From Halomarina litorea (GTDB taxonomy: Archaea; Halobacteriota; Halobacteria; Halobacteriales; Haloarculaceae), in assembly GCF_024227715.1 (NCBI RefSeq), contig NZ_CP100448.1, positions 496,001 to 560,000 on the forward strand: a stretch of 64,000 nucleotides of DNA, in the 5' to 3' direction. The translations under genes and the position numbers were made by a program. A model generated the notes under the pieces. The model was not told where the DNA came from, ran no database searches, and saw nothing but the letters and a program-made list of their open reading frames with translations. The first letter of the stretch is position 1. Each line of letters opens with the position of its first letter. Positions 25,842 to 32,689 of the stretch are shown in pieces.

Positions 25842-26249
25842 TCAGTTCTCGGCGGTCGCCTGCGTCGTCGGCGTCTCCTCGTCGTACTTCTCGCGGAACT
25901 CGCCGATGAGTTGACCTATCATGGCGTACCAGTCGTTGAGCATTCGCTGCATCTCGTCGGCCACGGCGTCCGGTTCGGTCGGCCGGAAGACGTGGTAGTA
26001 GCCGCCCTGCTCGTAGTTGACCTGCTCCTTCTGGACGAAGCCGGCCTGTTTGAGACGCTGGAGCGCGCGGTACGCCGTCGAGCGCTCCCGGTCGACGACC
26101 TCGGCCACCTCGTCCACCGTGAGGGGTCCCTCCGCCTCGACCAGCACGCGGAAACACTCCCGGTCGAGTTCCTTCAGCCCGTGGAAACACTCCAGGAGGC
26201 CCTCGCACTCCATGTCCTGCCGGAGCATCTCGCCCATCGAGTCTACCAT
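25842..26249 (-). CDS. Cysteine-containing HTH regulator of the sulfur module
   Basis: 135 residues. An ArsR/TrmB-like winged helix spans residues 28-95 (LTVDEVAEVVDRERSTAYRA as the recognition part, QVNYEQGGYYHVF as the wing), then a long C-terminal helix for dimerisation. Cys15, Cys21 and Cys32 sit in or just before the first helix, a placement suited to sensing persulfide or redox state; that is inference. It lies 68 bp after the YeeE gene and probably ends the same minus-strand unit or has its own promoter near 26,290. The ATG at 26249 lies inside a 12-mer that recurs at 28,563. Confidence 0.8.
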   Translation of the reverse strand: MVDSMGEMLRQDMECEGLLECFHGLKELDRECFRVLVEAEGPLTVDEVAEVVDRERSTAYRALQRLKQAGFVQKEQVNYEQGGYYHVFRPTEPDAVADEMQRMLNDWYAMIGQLIGEFREKYDEETPTTQATAEN

Positions 26250-26317
26250 TGGTGATCGTTGGCTATCCACCGGTAAAACACTTGTGCGAAACCGGCACAA
26301 CACTGCCCGGCCACCGT

Positions 26318-26839
26318 TCAGTCCGCACCCTGTCCCTCTGGACCCGTCGCGCTCCGATGCGCGCGCCAGTACCCCTGTGCGTACGCGCCGACGAACATCC
26401 CGGCGATGGCCCAGAGGATGGCGACGTTGCCGATGCCGAGGCTGGCGTAGGCCGCACCGGGACAGATACCCGAGATTCCCCAGCCGACGCCGAAGACGAC
26501 GCCCCCGACGAGGACGTCGCGGTCCATCGACTTCAGCCGTCGCTCGTAGGCCTTCCCGGTCAGCGGGGCGCCGTCGAACAGGCGCGGACCGAGGAAGAAG
26601 CCCAGTCCAGCGACGGCGGACGCCCCGCCCATGACGAACAGGAGGCCGAGGTCCTCTAGCTGGAGGAAGTCGAGGACGATCTCCGGGCGGGCCATCCGAC
26701 TGGCCGCGAGACCGAACCCGAACAGCAACCCGCCGACGACGATGAGGGCGTCGCGCGCGAGGGTGCCGCTCCCTCGGTCGTCCGGCTCGCTCCGCTTTCC
26801 GTCGCTCTCTGCCGCCGTTCGCTCACTGCGTTCGCTCAC
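26318..26839 (-). CDS. YeeE/YedE-family transporter half (DUF6691-like)
   Basis: 173 residues, four to five membrane segments. GLLFGFGLAASRMARPEIVL and GVGWGISGICPGAAYASLG are the two family repeats; the Cys in ICPG is the conserved sulfur-handling residue of YeeE/YedE thiosulfate transporters. A basic and acidic N-terminal tail (SERSER type) precedes them. It begins at a GTG that overlaps the stop of the upstream half by four bases, so the two halves are coupled and probably form one transporter. Confidence 0.85.
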   Translation of the reverse strand: MSERSERTAAESDGKRSEPDDRGSGTLARDALIVVGGLLFGFGLAASRMARPEIVLDFLQLEDLGLLFVMGGASAVAGLGFFLGPRLFDGAPLTGKAYERRLKSMDRDVLVGGVVFGVGWGISGICPGAAYASLGIGNVAILWAIAGMFVGAYAQGYWRAHRSATGPEGQGAD

Positions 26840-27318
26840 GGCGACACCCCCAGTGCGGCGACCAGTTGCGCCACGCCGATGGCGACGGCGAGGAACGTCG
26901 CGACGTTCACGATGGACGTCCGCGAGGCCGACCCGACGCCGCAGACGCCGTGGCCGGAGGTACACCCCTTCCCGACGCGCGTCCCGACGCCGACGAGGAC
27001 GCCGCCGGCGAGCAGTCGCCACGGCTGGACGTCGGTGGTCCACCCGAACTCGCCGAACGCCAGCGAGTACATCGCCGCTCCCGCGACGATGCTCAGGGTG
27101 AACAGCACGCGCCAGTCTCGCGAGGCGCGGTAGCGCTGGAAGCGGGGCACCGACGAGGCGTACGACAGCGTCGATTCGAGGAACGTACTCGCGCCCGCCG
27201 AGATGCCCGTCCCGACGTAGATGACGGCGACGCCGAGACCGATGAACAGGCCGCCGAGCAGGTACGGGAGGACCCCGCGCGGGAAGAGGTCCGCGGCGAC
27301 GAGTTGGAGTCCGACCAT
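26836..27318 (-). CDS. YeeE/YedE-family transporter half
   Basis: 160 residues with about four membrane segments. The signatures are GVAVIYVGTGISAGASTFLE near residue 30 and VGTRVGKGCTSGHGVCGVG near 120, the latter with the two conserved cysteines typical of thiosulfate or sulfur-compound channels. It starts one base before the MBL-rhodanese stop codon region (2-bp gap) and overlaps the second half by four bases. Together they should import a reduced sulfur compound across the membrane. Confidence 0.88.
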   Translation of the reverse strand: MVGLQLVAADLFPRGVLPYLLGGLFIGLGVAVIYVGTGISAGASTFLESTLSYASSVPRFQRYRASRDWRVLFTLSIVAGAAMYSLAFGEFGWTTDVQPWRLLAGGVLVGVGTRVGKGCTSGHGVCGVGSASRTSIVNVATFLAVAIGVAQLVAALGVSP

Positions 27319-27319
27319 C

Positions 27320-28516
27320 TCAGTCGCTCGTCATCGCGTCCGAACTCGCGGCGCAGTTGTTCGGCCCGAGTTCGAGTTCGAACGCCCGGTTGTCGCCCAC
27401 CTCCTCCCGGCCGAGGTTCGTCGCGATGATGGTCTCGTAGTTGGCCGGGCGCGGCGGCATGTCCGAGCGGACGAACTCGACGAACTCGTCGCGGTCCATC
27501 GAGAGGACCGACATCGAGGCGTCGAGGTCACCGAGGTGGGCGGCGTAGGTGCCGTCCTCGCGGGGCGTCGCCGCGTCGCCGAAGTGCGCCGGGGCGACGA
27601 GGACGTCCTCGGGGAGCGTGAGGATGCGCTCCTGGAGCGTCTCGTGGAGGCGCGCGGCCGCCTCGGGTGCGCCCTCGTCGCCCTCCTCCAGGTCGGGCCG
27701 GGCGACGCTCTCGGTGAACAGGGTGTCCCCCGTGAGGAGGACCGCGTCGTCCACGAGATAGCTCGTCATCCCGGAGGTGTGGCCGGGGGTGTGGAGCACG
27801 TCGATTTCGACGCTCCCCACGGTCAGCGAATCGCCGTCCTCGACGGCCCGGTATTCGGTGTCGAACTCGACACCGCGGGCGGCGGCCGGTGCGGGGAAGA
27901 CGAGTTCGACCCCCCGTTCGGCGAGTTCGCGGGCGCCGGAGACGTGGTCGGCGTGGACGTGGGTGTCGGCCGCGTAGCGCAGTTCGGCGCCGTACTCCCG
28001 TGCGTCTTCGACGTAGCGGTCGGCGAACGCGCGAAGCGGGTCGACGACGGCCGCCTCGCCGTCGCTGACGACGAGGTAGGCCAGACACCCGCTGGACGGG
28101 CGGCGGTACTGGAGCACTGTCGCGTCCGTGTCGGCGTCGAGTTCTGCCGCCTCGTAGAGGCGCGCCCACCCGTTCATCCCGTCGGCGAGGTTCACCGCGT
28201 CGATGCCCTCCTGTTTCAGGAGGCCGGCGACGAACTCGCTCGACTGCCCCTTCGCGCAGACGACCACGATGGGTTCGCCGTCGGGGGCCTCTGGGACCCG
28301 TTCGAGGAGTTCGTCGGTCGCACCCTCCAGGAACTCGAAGTACGGGACGTTCGCGTCCGTGACGCGCTCGCCGTCGACGTGCCACGTCTCGTACTCGCTC
28401 TCGGCGCGCACGTCGAGGACGGTCACGTCCTGCGCGTCGTCGATACGCCCTTTGAGCGTCTCGGCGTCCATCGAGTCGACGGGGACGCCGGGGTCGGGAA
28501 ACGATTGCTCACTCAT
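27320..28516 (-). CDS. Rhodanese-metallo-beta-lactamase fusion (persulfide dioxygenase-like)
   Basis: 398 residues with rhodanese first, MBL second. The rhodanese domain (about 15-125) has an active-site Cys in VVVCAKGQSSE. The MBL domain (about 140-345) has DTHVHADHVSGARE, HTPGHTSGMTSY and GDTLFTESVARPD, the ETHE1/persulfide dioxygenase or glyoxalase II pattern. The predicted role is to move and oxidise glutathione-free persulfides. The C-terminal tail includes FGPNNCAASS-like residues with a possible extra Cys. The ATG at 28516 is preferred to an adjacent GTG. It heads the minus-strand sulfur transcript. Confidence 0.85.
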   Translation of the reverse strand: MSEQSFPDPGVPVDSMDAETLKGRIDDAQDVTVLDVRAESEYETWHVDGERVTDANVPYFEFLEGATDELLERVPEAPDGEPIVVVCAKGQSSEFVAGLLKQEGIDAVNLADGMNGWARLYEAAELDADTDATVLQYRRPSSGCLAYLVVSDGEAAVVDPLRAFADRYVEDAREYGAELRYAADTHVHADHVSGARELAERGVELVFPAPAAARGVEFDTEYRAVEDGDSLTVGSVEIDVLHTPGHTSGMTSYLVDDAVLLTGDTLFTESVARPDLEEGDEGAPEAAARLHETLQERILTLPEDVLVAPAHFGDAATPREDGTYAAHLGDLDASMSVLSMDRDEFVEFVRSDMPPRPANYETIIATNLGREEVGDNRAFELELGPNNCAASSDAMTSD

Positions 28517-28562
28517 CACCCCTGACTACCGGCTGCCTCCGGAAAAAGGTTTGGACAGTCTT

Positions 28563-28729
28563 TCACCAATGGTACAAGATTATGTGGCGAGAAGTAGGGG
28601 ATGTCGGAGTACTATCGGGAGGAAAGTGCTGATGTGGGGGTGTGCTCCTGTGCGGTCCGGCTCAGCATTGGGACTAACGACCAATACACTTTTCAGTGGT
28701 CGCCCAGTATTGTGGCCCAGAGGCAATAC
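28563..28729. promoter_or_regulatory. Divergent control region of the sulfur module with repeated sites
   Basis: Between the rhodanese-MBL gene and tusA lie TCACCAATGGTA (28563-28574), which also occurs on the minus strand at the start of the HTH gene (26245-26256); ATTGG-N9-CCAAT (28667-28685); and GTATTG-N11-CAATAC (28707-28729). These are candidate operators for the cysteine HTH protein. The last one covers the probable tusA TATA position. Confidence 0.5.
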
Positions 28730-28734
28730 GGAAC

Positions 28735-28992
28735 ATGAGTCAGAAATACACCGTCACCGAGACGCTCGACGCGACGGGGCTGTCGTGTCCCATGCCGGTC
28801 GTAGAGACGAAGCAGGCCATCGACGGCCTCGAACCGGACGGCGTTCTGGAGGTCCGGGCGACCGACTCCGGGAGCGTGAGCGACATCGCCGGGTGGGCCG
28901 AGGGCACGCCCGGCGTCGAACTGCTCGAACAGGAGGAGACGACCGAGGCCGGCGACCAGGTCTACGTCCACTACGTGCGGAAGACCGAGTGA
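28735..28992 (+). CDS. tusA: TusA-family sulfurtransferase
   Basis: 85 residues. TusA proteins carry sulfane sulfur as a persulfide on one Cys. The signature LDATGLSCPMPVVETKQAID is present, with the active Cys at about residue 18 in CPMP. The rest (GVLEVRATDSGSVSDIAGWA) is the typical two-layer fold. It lies 10 bp before the DsrE-like gene and opposite the rhodanese-MBL gene, so sulfur relay between them is likely. Confidence 0.92.
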   Translation: MSQKYTVTETLDATGLSCPMPVVETKQAIDGLEPDGVLEVRATDSGSVSDIAGWAEGTPGVELLEQEETTEAGDQVYVHYVRKTE

Positions 28993-29002
28993 ACCTGAAC
29001 CG

Positions 29003-29593
29003 ATGAGCACGGACACACCGAACACACAGGACGCGAACGAGGATGCCGACCCGGAGACGGTGGCCGCACTCCGCGACCGGGTCGCGGACCTCGAATCACG
29101 GCTGGCGGACGTCGAGTCCGAGACGAGCGAGGACGGCAAGTCGATGGTCATCGTCTCGACGAAGGGGACCCTCGACATGGCCTACCCGCCGCTCATCCTC
29201 GCCTCGACGGCGGCCGCCTTCGACTGGGACGTCACCGTCTTCCACACGTTCTGGGGGCTCGAACTGCTCCACGAGGAGCACTCGGCGGACCTCAAGTTGA
29301 GTTCGGTCGGCAACCCGAACATGCCCGTCCCGAACGCCCTCGCGGCGCTCCCGGGCATGGACGAGGTGACCACGCGGCTGATGCGAAAGCGCATCGCCGA
29401 CAACGAGACGCCGACCATCGAGGAACTCGTCGAGACGTCACTGGAGATGGGCGTCGACCTGCAGGCCTGCCAGATGACCATCGACCTGCTCGATTACGAC
29501 GAGAACGACTTCTACGACGGCGTTACGGTCGGCGTCGGTGCGGCGACGGCGCTCCAGCGCATGGGCGAGGCCGACGTCCAGTTGCTCGTCTAG
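29003..29593 (+). CDS. DsrE/DsrF/DrsH-like protein
   Basis: 196 residues. An N-terminal coiled coil (VAALRDRVADLESRLADVES) precedes a DsrE-like domain: SMVIVSTKGTLDMAYPPLIL, FDWDVTVFHTFWGLELLHEE and MGVDLQACQMTIDLLDYDEN. The Cys in QACQMT matches the sulfur-accepting Cys of DsrE family proteins (DsrE3-type). It probably exchanges sulfur with TusA. Its stop overlaps the stop of the convergent zinc-ribbon gene by two bases. Confidence 0.88.
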   Translation: MSTDTPNTQDANEDADPETVAALRDRVADLESRLADVESETSEDGKSMVIVSTKGTLDMAYPPLILASTAAAFDWDVTVFHTFWGLELLHEEHSADLKLSSVGNPNMPVPNALAALPGMDEVTTRLMRKRIADNETPTIEELVETSLEMGVDLQACQMTIDLLDYDENDFYDGVTVGVGAATALQRMGEADVQLLV

Positions 29594-29736
29594 TAGTAGT
29601 AGAGGTCGATGCTGTGGCCGCAGTCGCAGGCCACCTCGGTCCCGCGCAGGTTCGCTCGTCGCCCGACGGACTCGTCGGGTTCGGCGGAGACGACGCGCCG
29701 ACAGCGCGGACACTCGACGGAGACGCTGAGGGACAT
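29590..29736 (-). CDS. Small double-knuckle zinc protein
   Basis: 48 residues. Two Cys pairs, ECPRCRRVV near residues 8-15 and VACDCGHSID near 36-44, can bind one zinc. It ends in the odd DLYYY. Too short for many gene finders but with clear zinc-ribbon logic and acidic codon use. Convergent with the DsrE-like gene; role unknown. Confidence 0.65.
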   Translation of the reverse strand: MSLSVSVECPRCRRVVSAEPDESVGRRANLRGTEVACDCGHSIDLYYY

Positions 29737-30153
29737 GGCGTGTCTTTCTCTCACAGTACCCATAGTTATGAGAGACGTACCGAGGGAAAACAGTCGTTTC
29801 GTGTGCCACGATGGGGGTGACGCATCGTCGGAGCACGGAGTGACACGACGCGTCCCCAGTCGCCCGCGGGGGGCGAGTAGCGACCCACTACCGGCGACGT
29901 GTCAGGCGCGGGACCGTCGTCGGACAGCCGTCACGCGGACGAAAGACGTGGGAACAGAAGACTCATTATCGGACCGCCACCCCCACTCTGATGGAGGATG
30001 GGAGCCACACGCTCCCCTTTCACTGCGGGTCTTCCCCACCCGCAGCTTCGTGGTTCACTCACGCCGAGCGACCGCCCAGTCCGACGTGGACCACCTCGCC
30101 CGCGCCGCGGCGACGGCGAAGCGGGCCTTCTGCGCTCTCGAGAAGCGCCGGGG
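29737..30153. other. Gene-poor stretch, possible coding remnant at its end
   Basis: No complete gene is evident. The last 70 bases read DVDHLARAAATAKRAFCALE in one frame, ending at a TGA that overlaps the GTG of the 30154 gene, so a small gene with a lost or unrecognised start may end here. A CATAGTTATG segment near 29,760 is AT-rich and may be the promoter of the small zinc protein gene. Confidence 0.35.
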
Positions 30154-30378
30154 GTGAGCGTCGAGCAAGCAGTGTGCGCCGACGGCGTCCCCGAACAGTT
30201 CGCCGCCGACCTCGCGGTCAAGACCGACCACGGCGTCGCCACCCACGAGGTCAGGGCGGACGACGTCCGGGAGGCGTTCGGCGATCTCACCCGGTGGTAC
30301 GCTGCCCGCATCGCGCCCGACGAGGACCCGCGGTCGGTCGTCGAACTCCCCCTGGCGACCGGCGCGCTGGACGACTAG
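30154..30378 (+). CDS. Hypothetical small protein
   Basis: 74 residues from a GTG at 30154: VSVEQAVCADGVPEQFAADL and then VKTDHGVATHEVRADDVREA. It looks like a small alpha/beta protein of haloarchaeal composition with a helix-strand pattern. Not recognised. The start overlaps the end of a preceding short open frame (GTGA), which suggests an old two-gene unit. Confidence 0.5.
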   Translation: MSVEQAVCADGVPEQFAADLAVKTDHGVATHEVRADDVREAFGDLTRWYAARIAPDEDPRSVVELPLATGALDD

Positions 30379-30392
30379 CGCGAGCCCGAAGG

Positions 30393-30400
30393 TTTATTTT
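30393..30400 (+). promoter_or_regulatory. TATA box for the MinD-like gene
   Basis: TTTATTTT lies about 29 bases before the ATG at 30425, correct spacing for a leaderless transcript. Confidence 0.6.
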
Positions 30401-30424
30401 TGAGAAGGTGTCCAGTTCGGACAA

Positions 30425-31192
30425 ATGGTGGAGGCGTTCGCCGTCGCCAGCGGCAAGGGCGGCACCGGCAAGACGACGACCACGCTCGCGCTGGGGATGG
30501 CCCTCGCCCGGGAGTACGACGTGACGGTCGTCGACGCGGACACCGGGATGGCGAACCTGCTCTTTCACACCGGACTCGACGGCGTCGAGACGACGCTCCA
30601 CGACGTCCTCGTCGGCGAGACGCCCGTCTCGGAGGCGGCCTACGACCGCTTCGGGATGCGCGTCGTTCCCTGCGGGACGAGTCTCGCGGCGTTCCGCGAC
30701 GCCGACCCCGGACGGTTGCGGACGGCGGTGGCGGACCTCGCGGCGGACACGGACGTCCTCCTGCTCGACTCCCCGGCGGCGCTCGGGTCGAAGGGGGCCG
30801 TCCTCCCGGTCGTCCTCGCCGACCGGGTCGTCGTCGTCCTCCAGCCGACGGTCCCGTCGCTCTCGGACGGCCTGAAGGTCCAGGAGTACGCCGCGTCCTA
30901 CGGGACGGGCACCGCTGGCGTGCTGTTCAACCGGGTGCGCGACGACGAGGCCGTCGCCCGCATCGCCGAACAGGCCGAGCGCTACTTCGAGGGGCCGATG
31001 CTGGCGCGCGTCCCGGAGAGCGACGCCGCCCGCGCGTCGCGACGCGCGGGCGAACCGCTGCTCGCACACGCACCGGGGAGCGACGCGGCCGAGGCGTACC
31101 GCCGGGCCGCCCGGTCGCTGGACGTGCGCGGGGGGGACGCCGACGACGTGGCCGCCCGCTTCCGGAGCGCGGTCATCCCCGACGCGCCATGA
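30425..31192 (+). CDS. MinD/ParA-family ATPase
   Basis: 255 residues. The deviant Walker A is KGGTGKTT at residues 11-18, with VVDADTGMANL (Walker A') and VLLLDSPAAL (Walker B). Such ATPases position other proteins in the cell; haloarchaea have several MinD paralogues that affect shape and the placement of motility and chemosensory arrays. No amphipathic membrane-targeting tail is obvious at the C-terminus. It overlaps the next gene by four bases (ATGA), so the downstream protein is its likely partner. Confidence 0.88.
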   Translation: MVEAFAVASGKGGTGKTTTTLALGMALAREYDVTVVDADTGMANLLFHTGLDGVETTLHDVLVGETPVSEAAYDRFGMRVVPCGTSLAAFRDADPGRLRTAVADLAADTDVLLLDSPAALGSKGAVLPVVLADRVVVVLQPTVPSLSDGLKVQEYAASYGTGTAGVLFNRVRDDEAVARIAEQAERYFEGPMLARVPESDAARASRRAGEPLLAHAPGSDAAEAYRRAARSLDVRGGDADDVAARFRSAVIPDAP

Positions 31193-31797
31193 GTTCGCCG
31201 TTCCCCGGTCACGCGCTCGACCTCCCGCAGGGGACGCTCGTCCGCTCGCGTGTGGTCTCCGGCGTCGGAACGGTCCTCGCGGACGCTCTCGAACGCGATC
31301 TGACGGGGTACGCCGTGCTCGCGCCACAGTCGTCACTCCTGCTCGACGACGCGGGCCGCGGCGTCGTGACGTTCGAGGCGGGCGTCCCCGTCCTCGCCTA
31401 CCACACCGCGAGCGACGTCGGCGGGGCCGAGGCGCTCGCGGACCTCCCCGCGTCGGGTCCGTGTCGGGCGGCGCTGTACCGCCTCGATACGGCGCACCTC
31501 GAGACGGTCCACGACACGCCCGCCCTGCGGGTGCCGCCGGGGATGCCCGCGGAACGACTCGCGGGCGACCACGAACTCGCGGAGCGGACCCGTGAGCGGG
31601 CCCCCGACGACCGGGGGGACGCCCCGTCGGACGGGCCGGGCGCCGTGGAGGCGTTCCTCGCCGACGAGGAGCGAATCGAGGCCATCCGGGCCGAGGCCCG
31701 CTCGGAGGCCGCGCGCCGGGCCGACGAGTGGGGACTGGACGACCAGTTGGCGGACGAGGGGCGGGAGGTGACGGACGGGGACGAAGAGCTTCGGTGA
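31189..31797 (+). CDS. Partner protein of the MinD-like ATPase
   Basis: 202 residues, soluble. Residues 1-110 hold GTLVRSRVVSGVGTVLADAL, LTGYAVLAPQSSLLLDDAGR and GVVTFEAGVPVLAYHTASDV, a beta-rich layout reminiscent of DUF4388/PATAN-type signalling domains. Residues 120-202 are acidic and helical (EAFLADEERIEAIRAEARSE). Translationally coupled to the MinD-like gene, it may be the cargo or adaptor. The domain comparison is tentative. Confidence 0.65.
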   Translation: MSSPFPGHALDLPQGTLVRSRVVSGVGTVLADALERDLTGYAVLAPQSSLLLDDAGRGVVTFEAGVPVLAYHTASDVGGAEALADLPASGPCRAALYRLDTAHLETVHDTPALRVPPGMPAERLAGDHELAERTRERAPDDRGDAPSDGPGAVEAFLADEERIEAIRAEARSEAARRADEWGLDDQLADEGREVTDGDEELR

Positions 31798-31830
31798 CAG
31801 GTTCTTGTGTCTCCGCGCCAATATCGTGGT

Positions 31831-32007
31831 ATGGTGTACCGTGCTATCCTTCCGGACGGGGACATCGAGTGCGACCAGTACGAACAGGCCGAGTTCGGGG
31901 TCGACCTGTTCTACGAGGGGACGTTCGTCGCGTTCGTCCCGTACACGAACCTCATCGCCATCCTCGACGAGGAGGCGATTCCCGGCGACGACCGGTCTAT
32001 CGCGTAG
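31831..32007 (+). CDS. Hypothetical small protein
   Basis: 58 residues: MVYRAILPDGDIECDQYEQA followed by EFGVDLFYEGTFVAFVPYTN and an acidic end. Probably a small all-beta protein. The ATG at 31831 is preferred to an upstream GTG at 31807. Its last 11 bases overlap the convergent 31997 gene. Confidence 0.6.
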   Translation: MVYRAILPDGDIECDQYEQAEFGVDLFYEGTFVAFVPYTNLIAILDEEAIPGDDRSIA

Positions 32008-32197
32008 GCCCTCCCGCGACGAGGAAGGTCCGACCGCCCTTGTGTTCGAGGTAGACGTCGGTCTCCGCCGCGTCCTCGAGGGTGCGTGCCTCGCGGGCGT
32101 ACTCCGCCACCCGCGTCGCCGGCACGTCGGACACGTCGAGGACGCGTCGCGATTGCGTTCCCTTCCGTTCCCGCATCCGCACGACGTCGATTGCCAT
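31997..32197 (-). CDS. Hypothetical small protein
   Basis: 66 residues with a basic first half (MAIDVVRMRERKGTQSRRVL) and an acidic helical second half ending in VYLEHKGGRTFLVAGG. Not recognised. The ATG at 32197 is preferred to a longer 105-residue frame because the conserved CACTTTCACTTTCG motif at 32245-32258 lies upstream of this start in promoter position. Confidence 0.6.
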   Translation of the reverse strand: MAIDVVRMRERKGTQSRRVLDVSDVPATRVAEYAREARTLEDAAETDVYLEHKGGRTFLVAGGPTR

Positions 32198-32244
32198 GCC
32201 CCTCCTCGCACCGCTCGGGGCTTGAACCTCAGCCGTCCCCGGGG

Positions 32245-32331
32245 CGAAAGTGAAAGTGTGGGATACACTCACGAAACGAAGTACGTGGCCGGCGGCGGTC
32301 GGTCCTTCGTTCACCGAAAGTGAACGTGGGA
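32245..32331 (-). repeat. Two copies of a CACTTTCACTTTCG-type motif
   Basis: On the minus strand CACTTTCACTTTCG (32258-32245) and CACGTTCACTTTCG (32328-32315) are 70 bp apart in the same orientation, each preceded by TCC. The first is identical to the motif before the 1924 gene. They mark either promoters or the edges of a small insertion beside the livM fragment. Confidence 0.5.
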
Positions 32332-32345
32332 GGATGGTGGCTCAT

Positions 32346-32569
32346 CGCGAACAGGCCGAAGTAGAGGACGACGATCCTCGTCTGGACGCGCGGCAGGAGC
32401 GTCACGAGCTCCGCCCCCACGAAGGCGGCCAGCGACCCGTCGACGACCCACCCGTACAGCAGGGGTAGGCCGCGAGGAACGCGATGACCGCGACGTGGAC
32501 GACGTGTTCGCGGAGGTAGCGCCGCCCCCACGGCACGGACTCGGCGGTCACGTCCGCCTCCGAGGGCAT
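32346..32569 (-). pseudogene. N-terminal fragment of a branched-chain amino acid ABC permease (LivM)
   Basis: From the ATG at 32569 the frame reads MPSEADVTAESVPWGRRYLR then EHVVHVAVIAFLAAYP. After one missing C in a C run the next frame continues LLYGWVVDGSLAAFVGAELV and VVLYFGLFAMS. The last segment is the characteristic LivM motif that normally runs on into a long permease. Homology ends abruptly at 32346, so only about the first 75 residues remain. Intact liv genes lie at 62,153-64,000. Confidence 0.75.
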
Positions 32570-32689
32570 GATAGGTGCGCCCCAGTTCTCGGCGTCCGTC
32601 GACCCGCTCTCTTGGACTGCCTGCCCCGGTCCGTTCGTGTCCGGACGCTAACACACCCCTTTTCGACCCCCGGAGTGCTCCCTCGACCC

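Noticed and set aside
28563-28740. Plus-strand frame from an ATG in the sulfur-module control region
   Set aside because: Basic, Cys-scattered product without haloarchaeal acidity; it lies in the divergent promoter region and runs into tusA in another frame.
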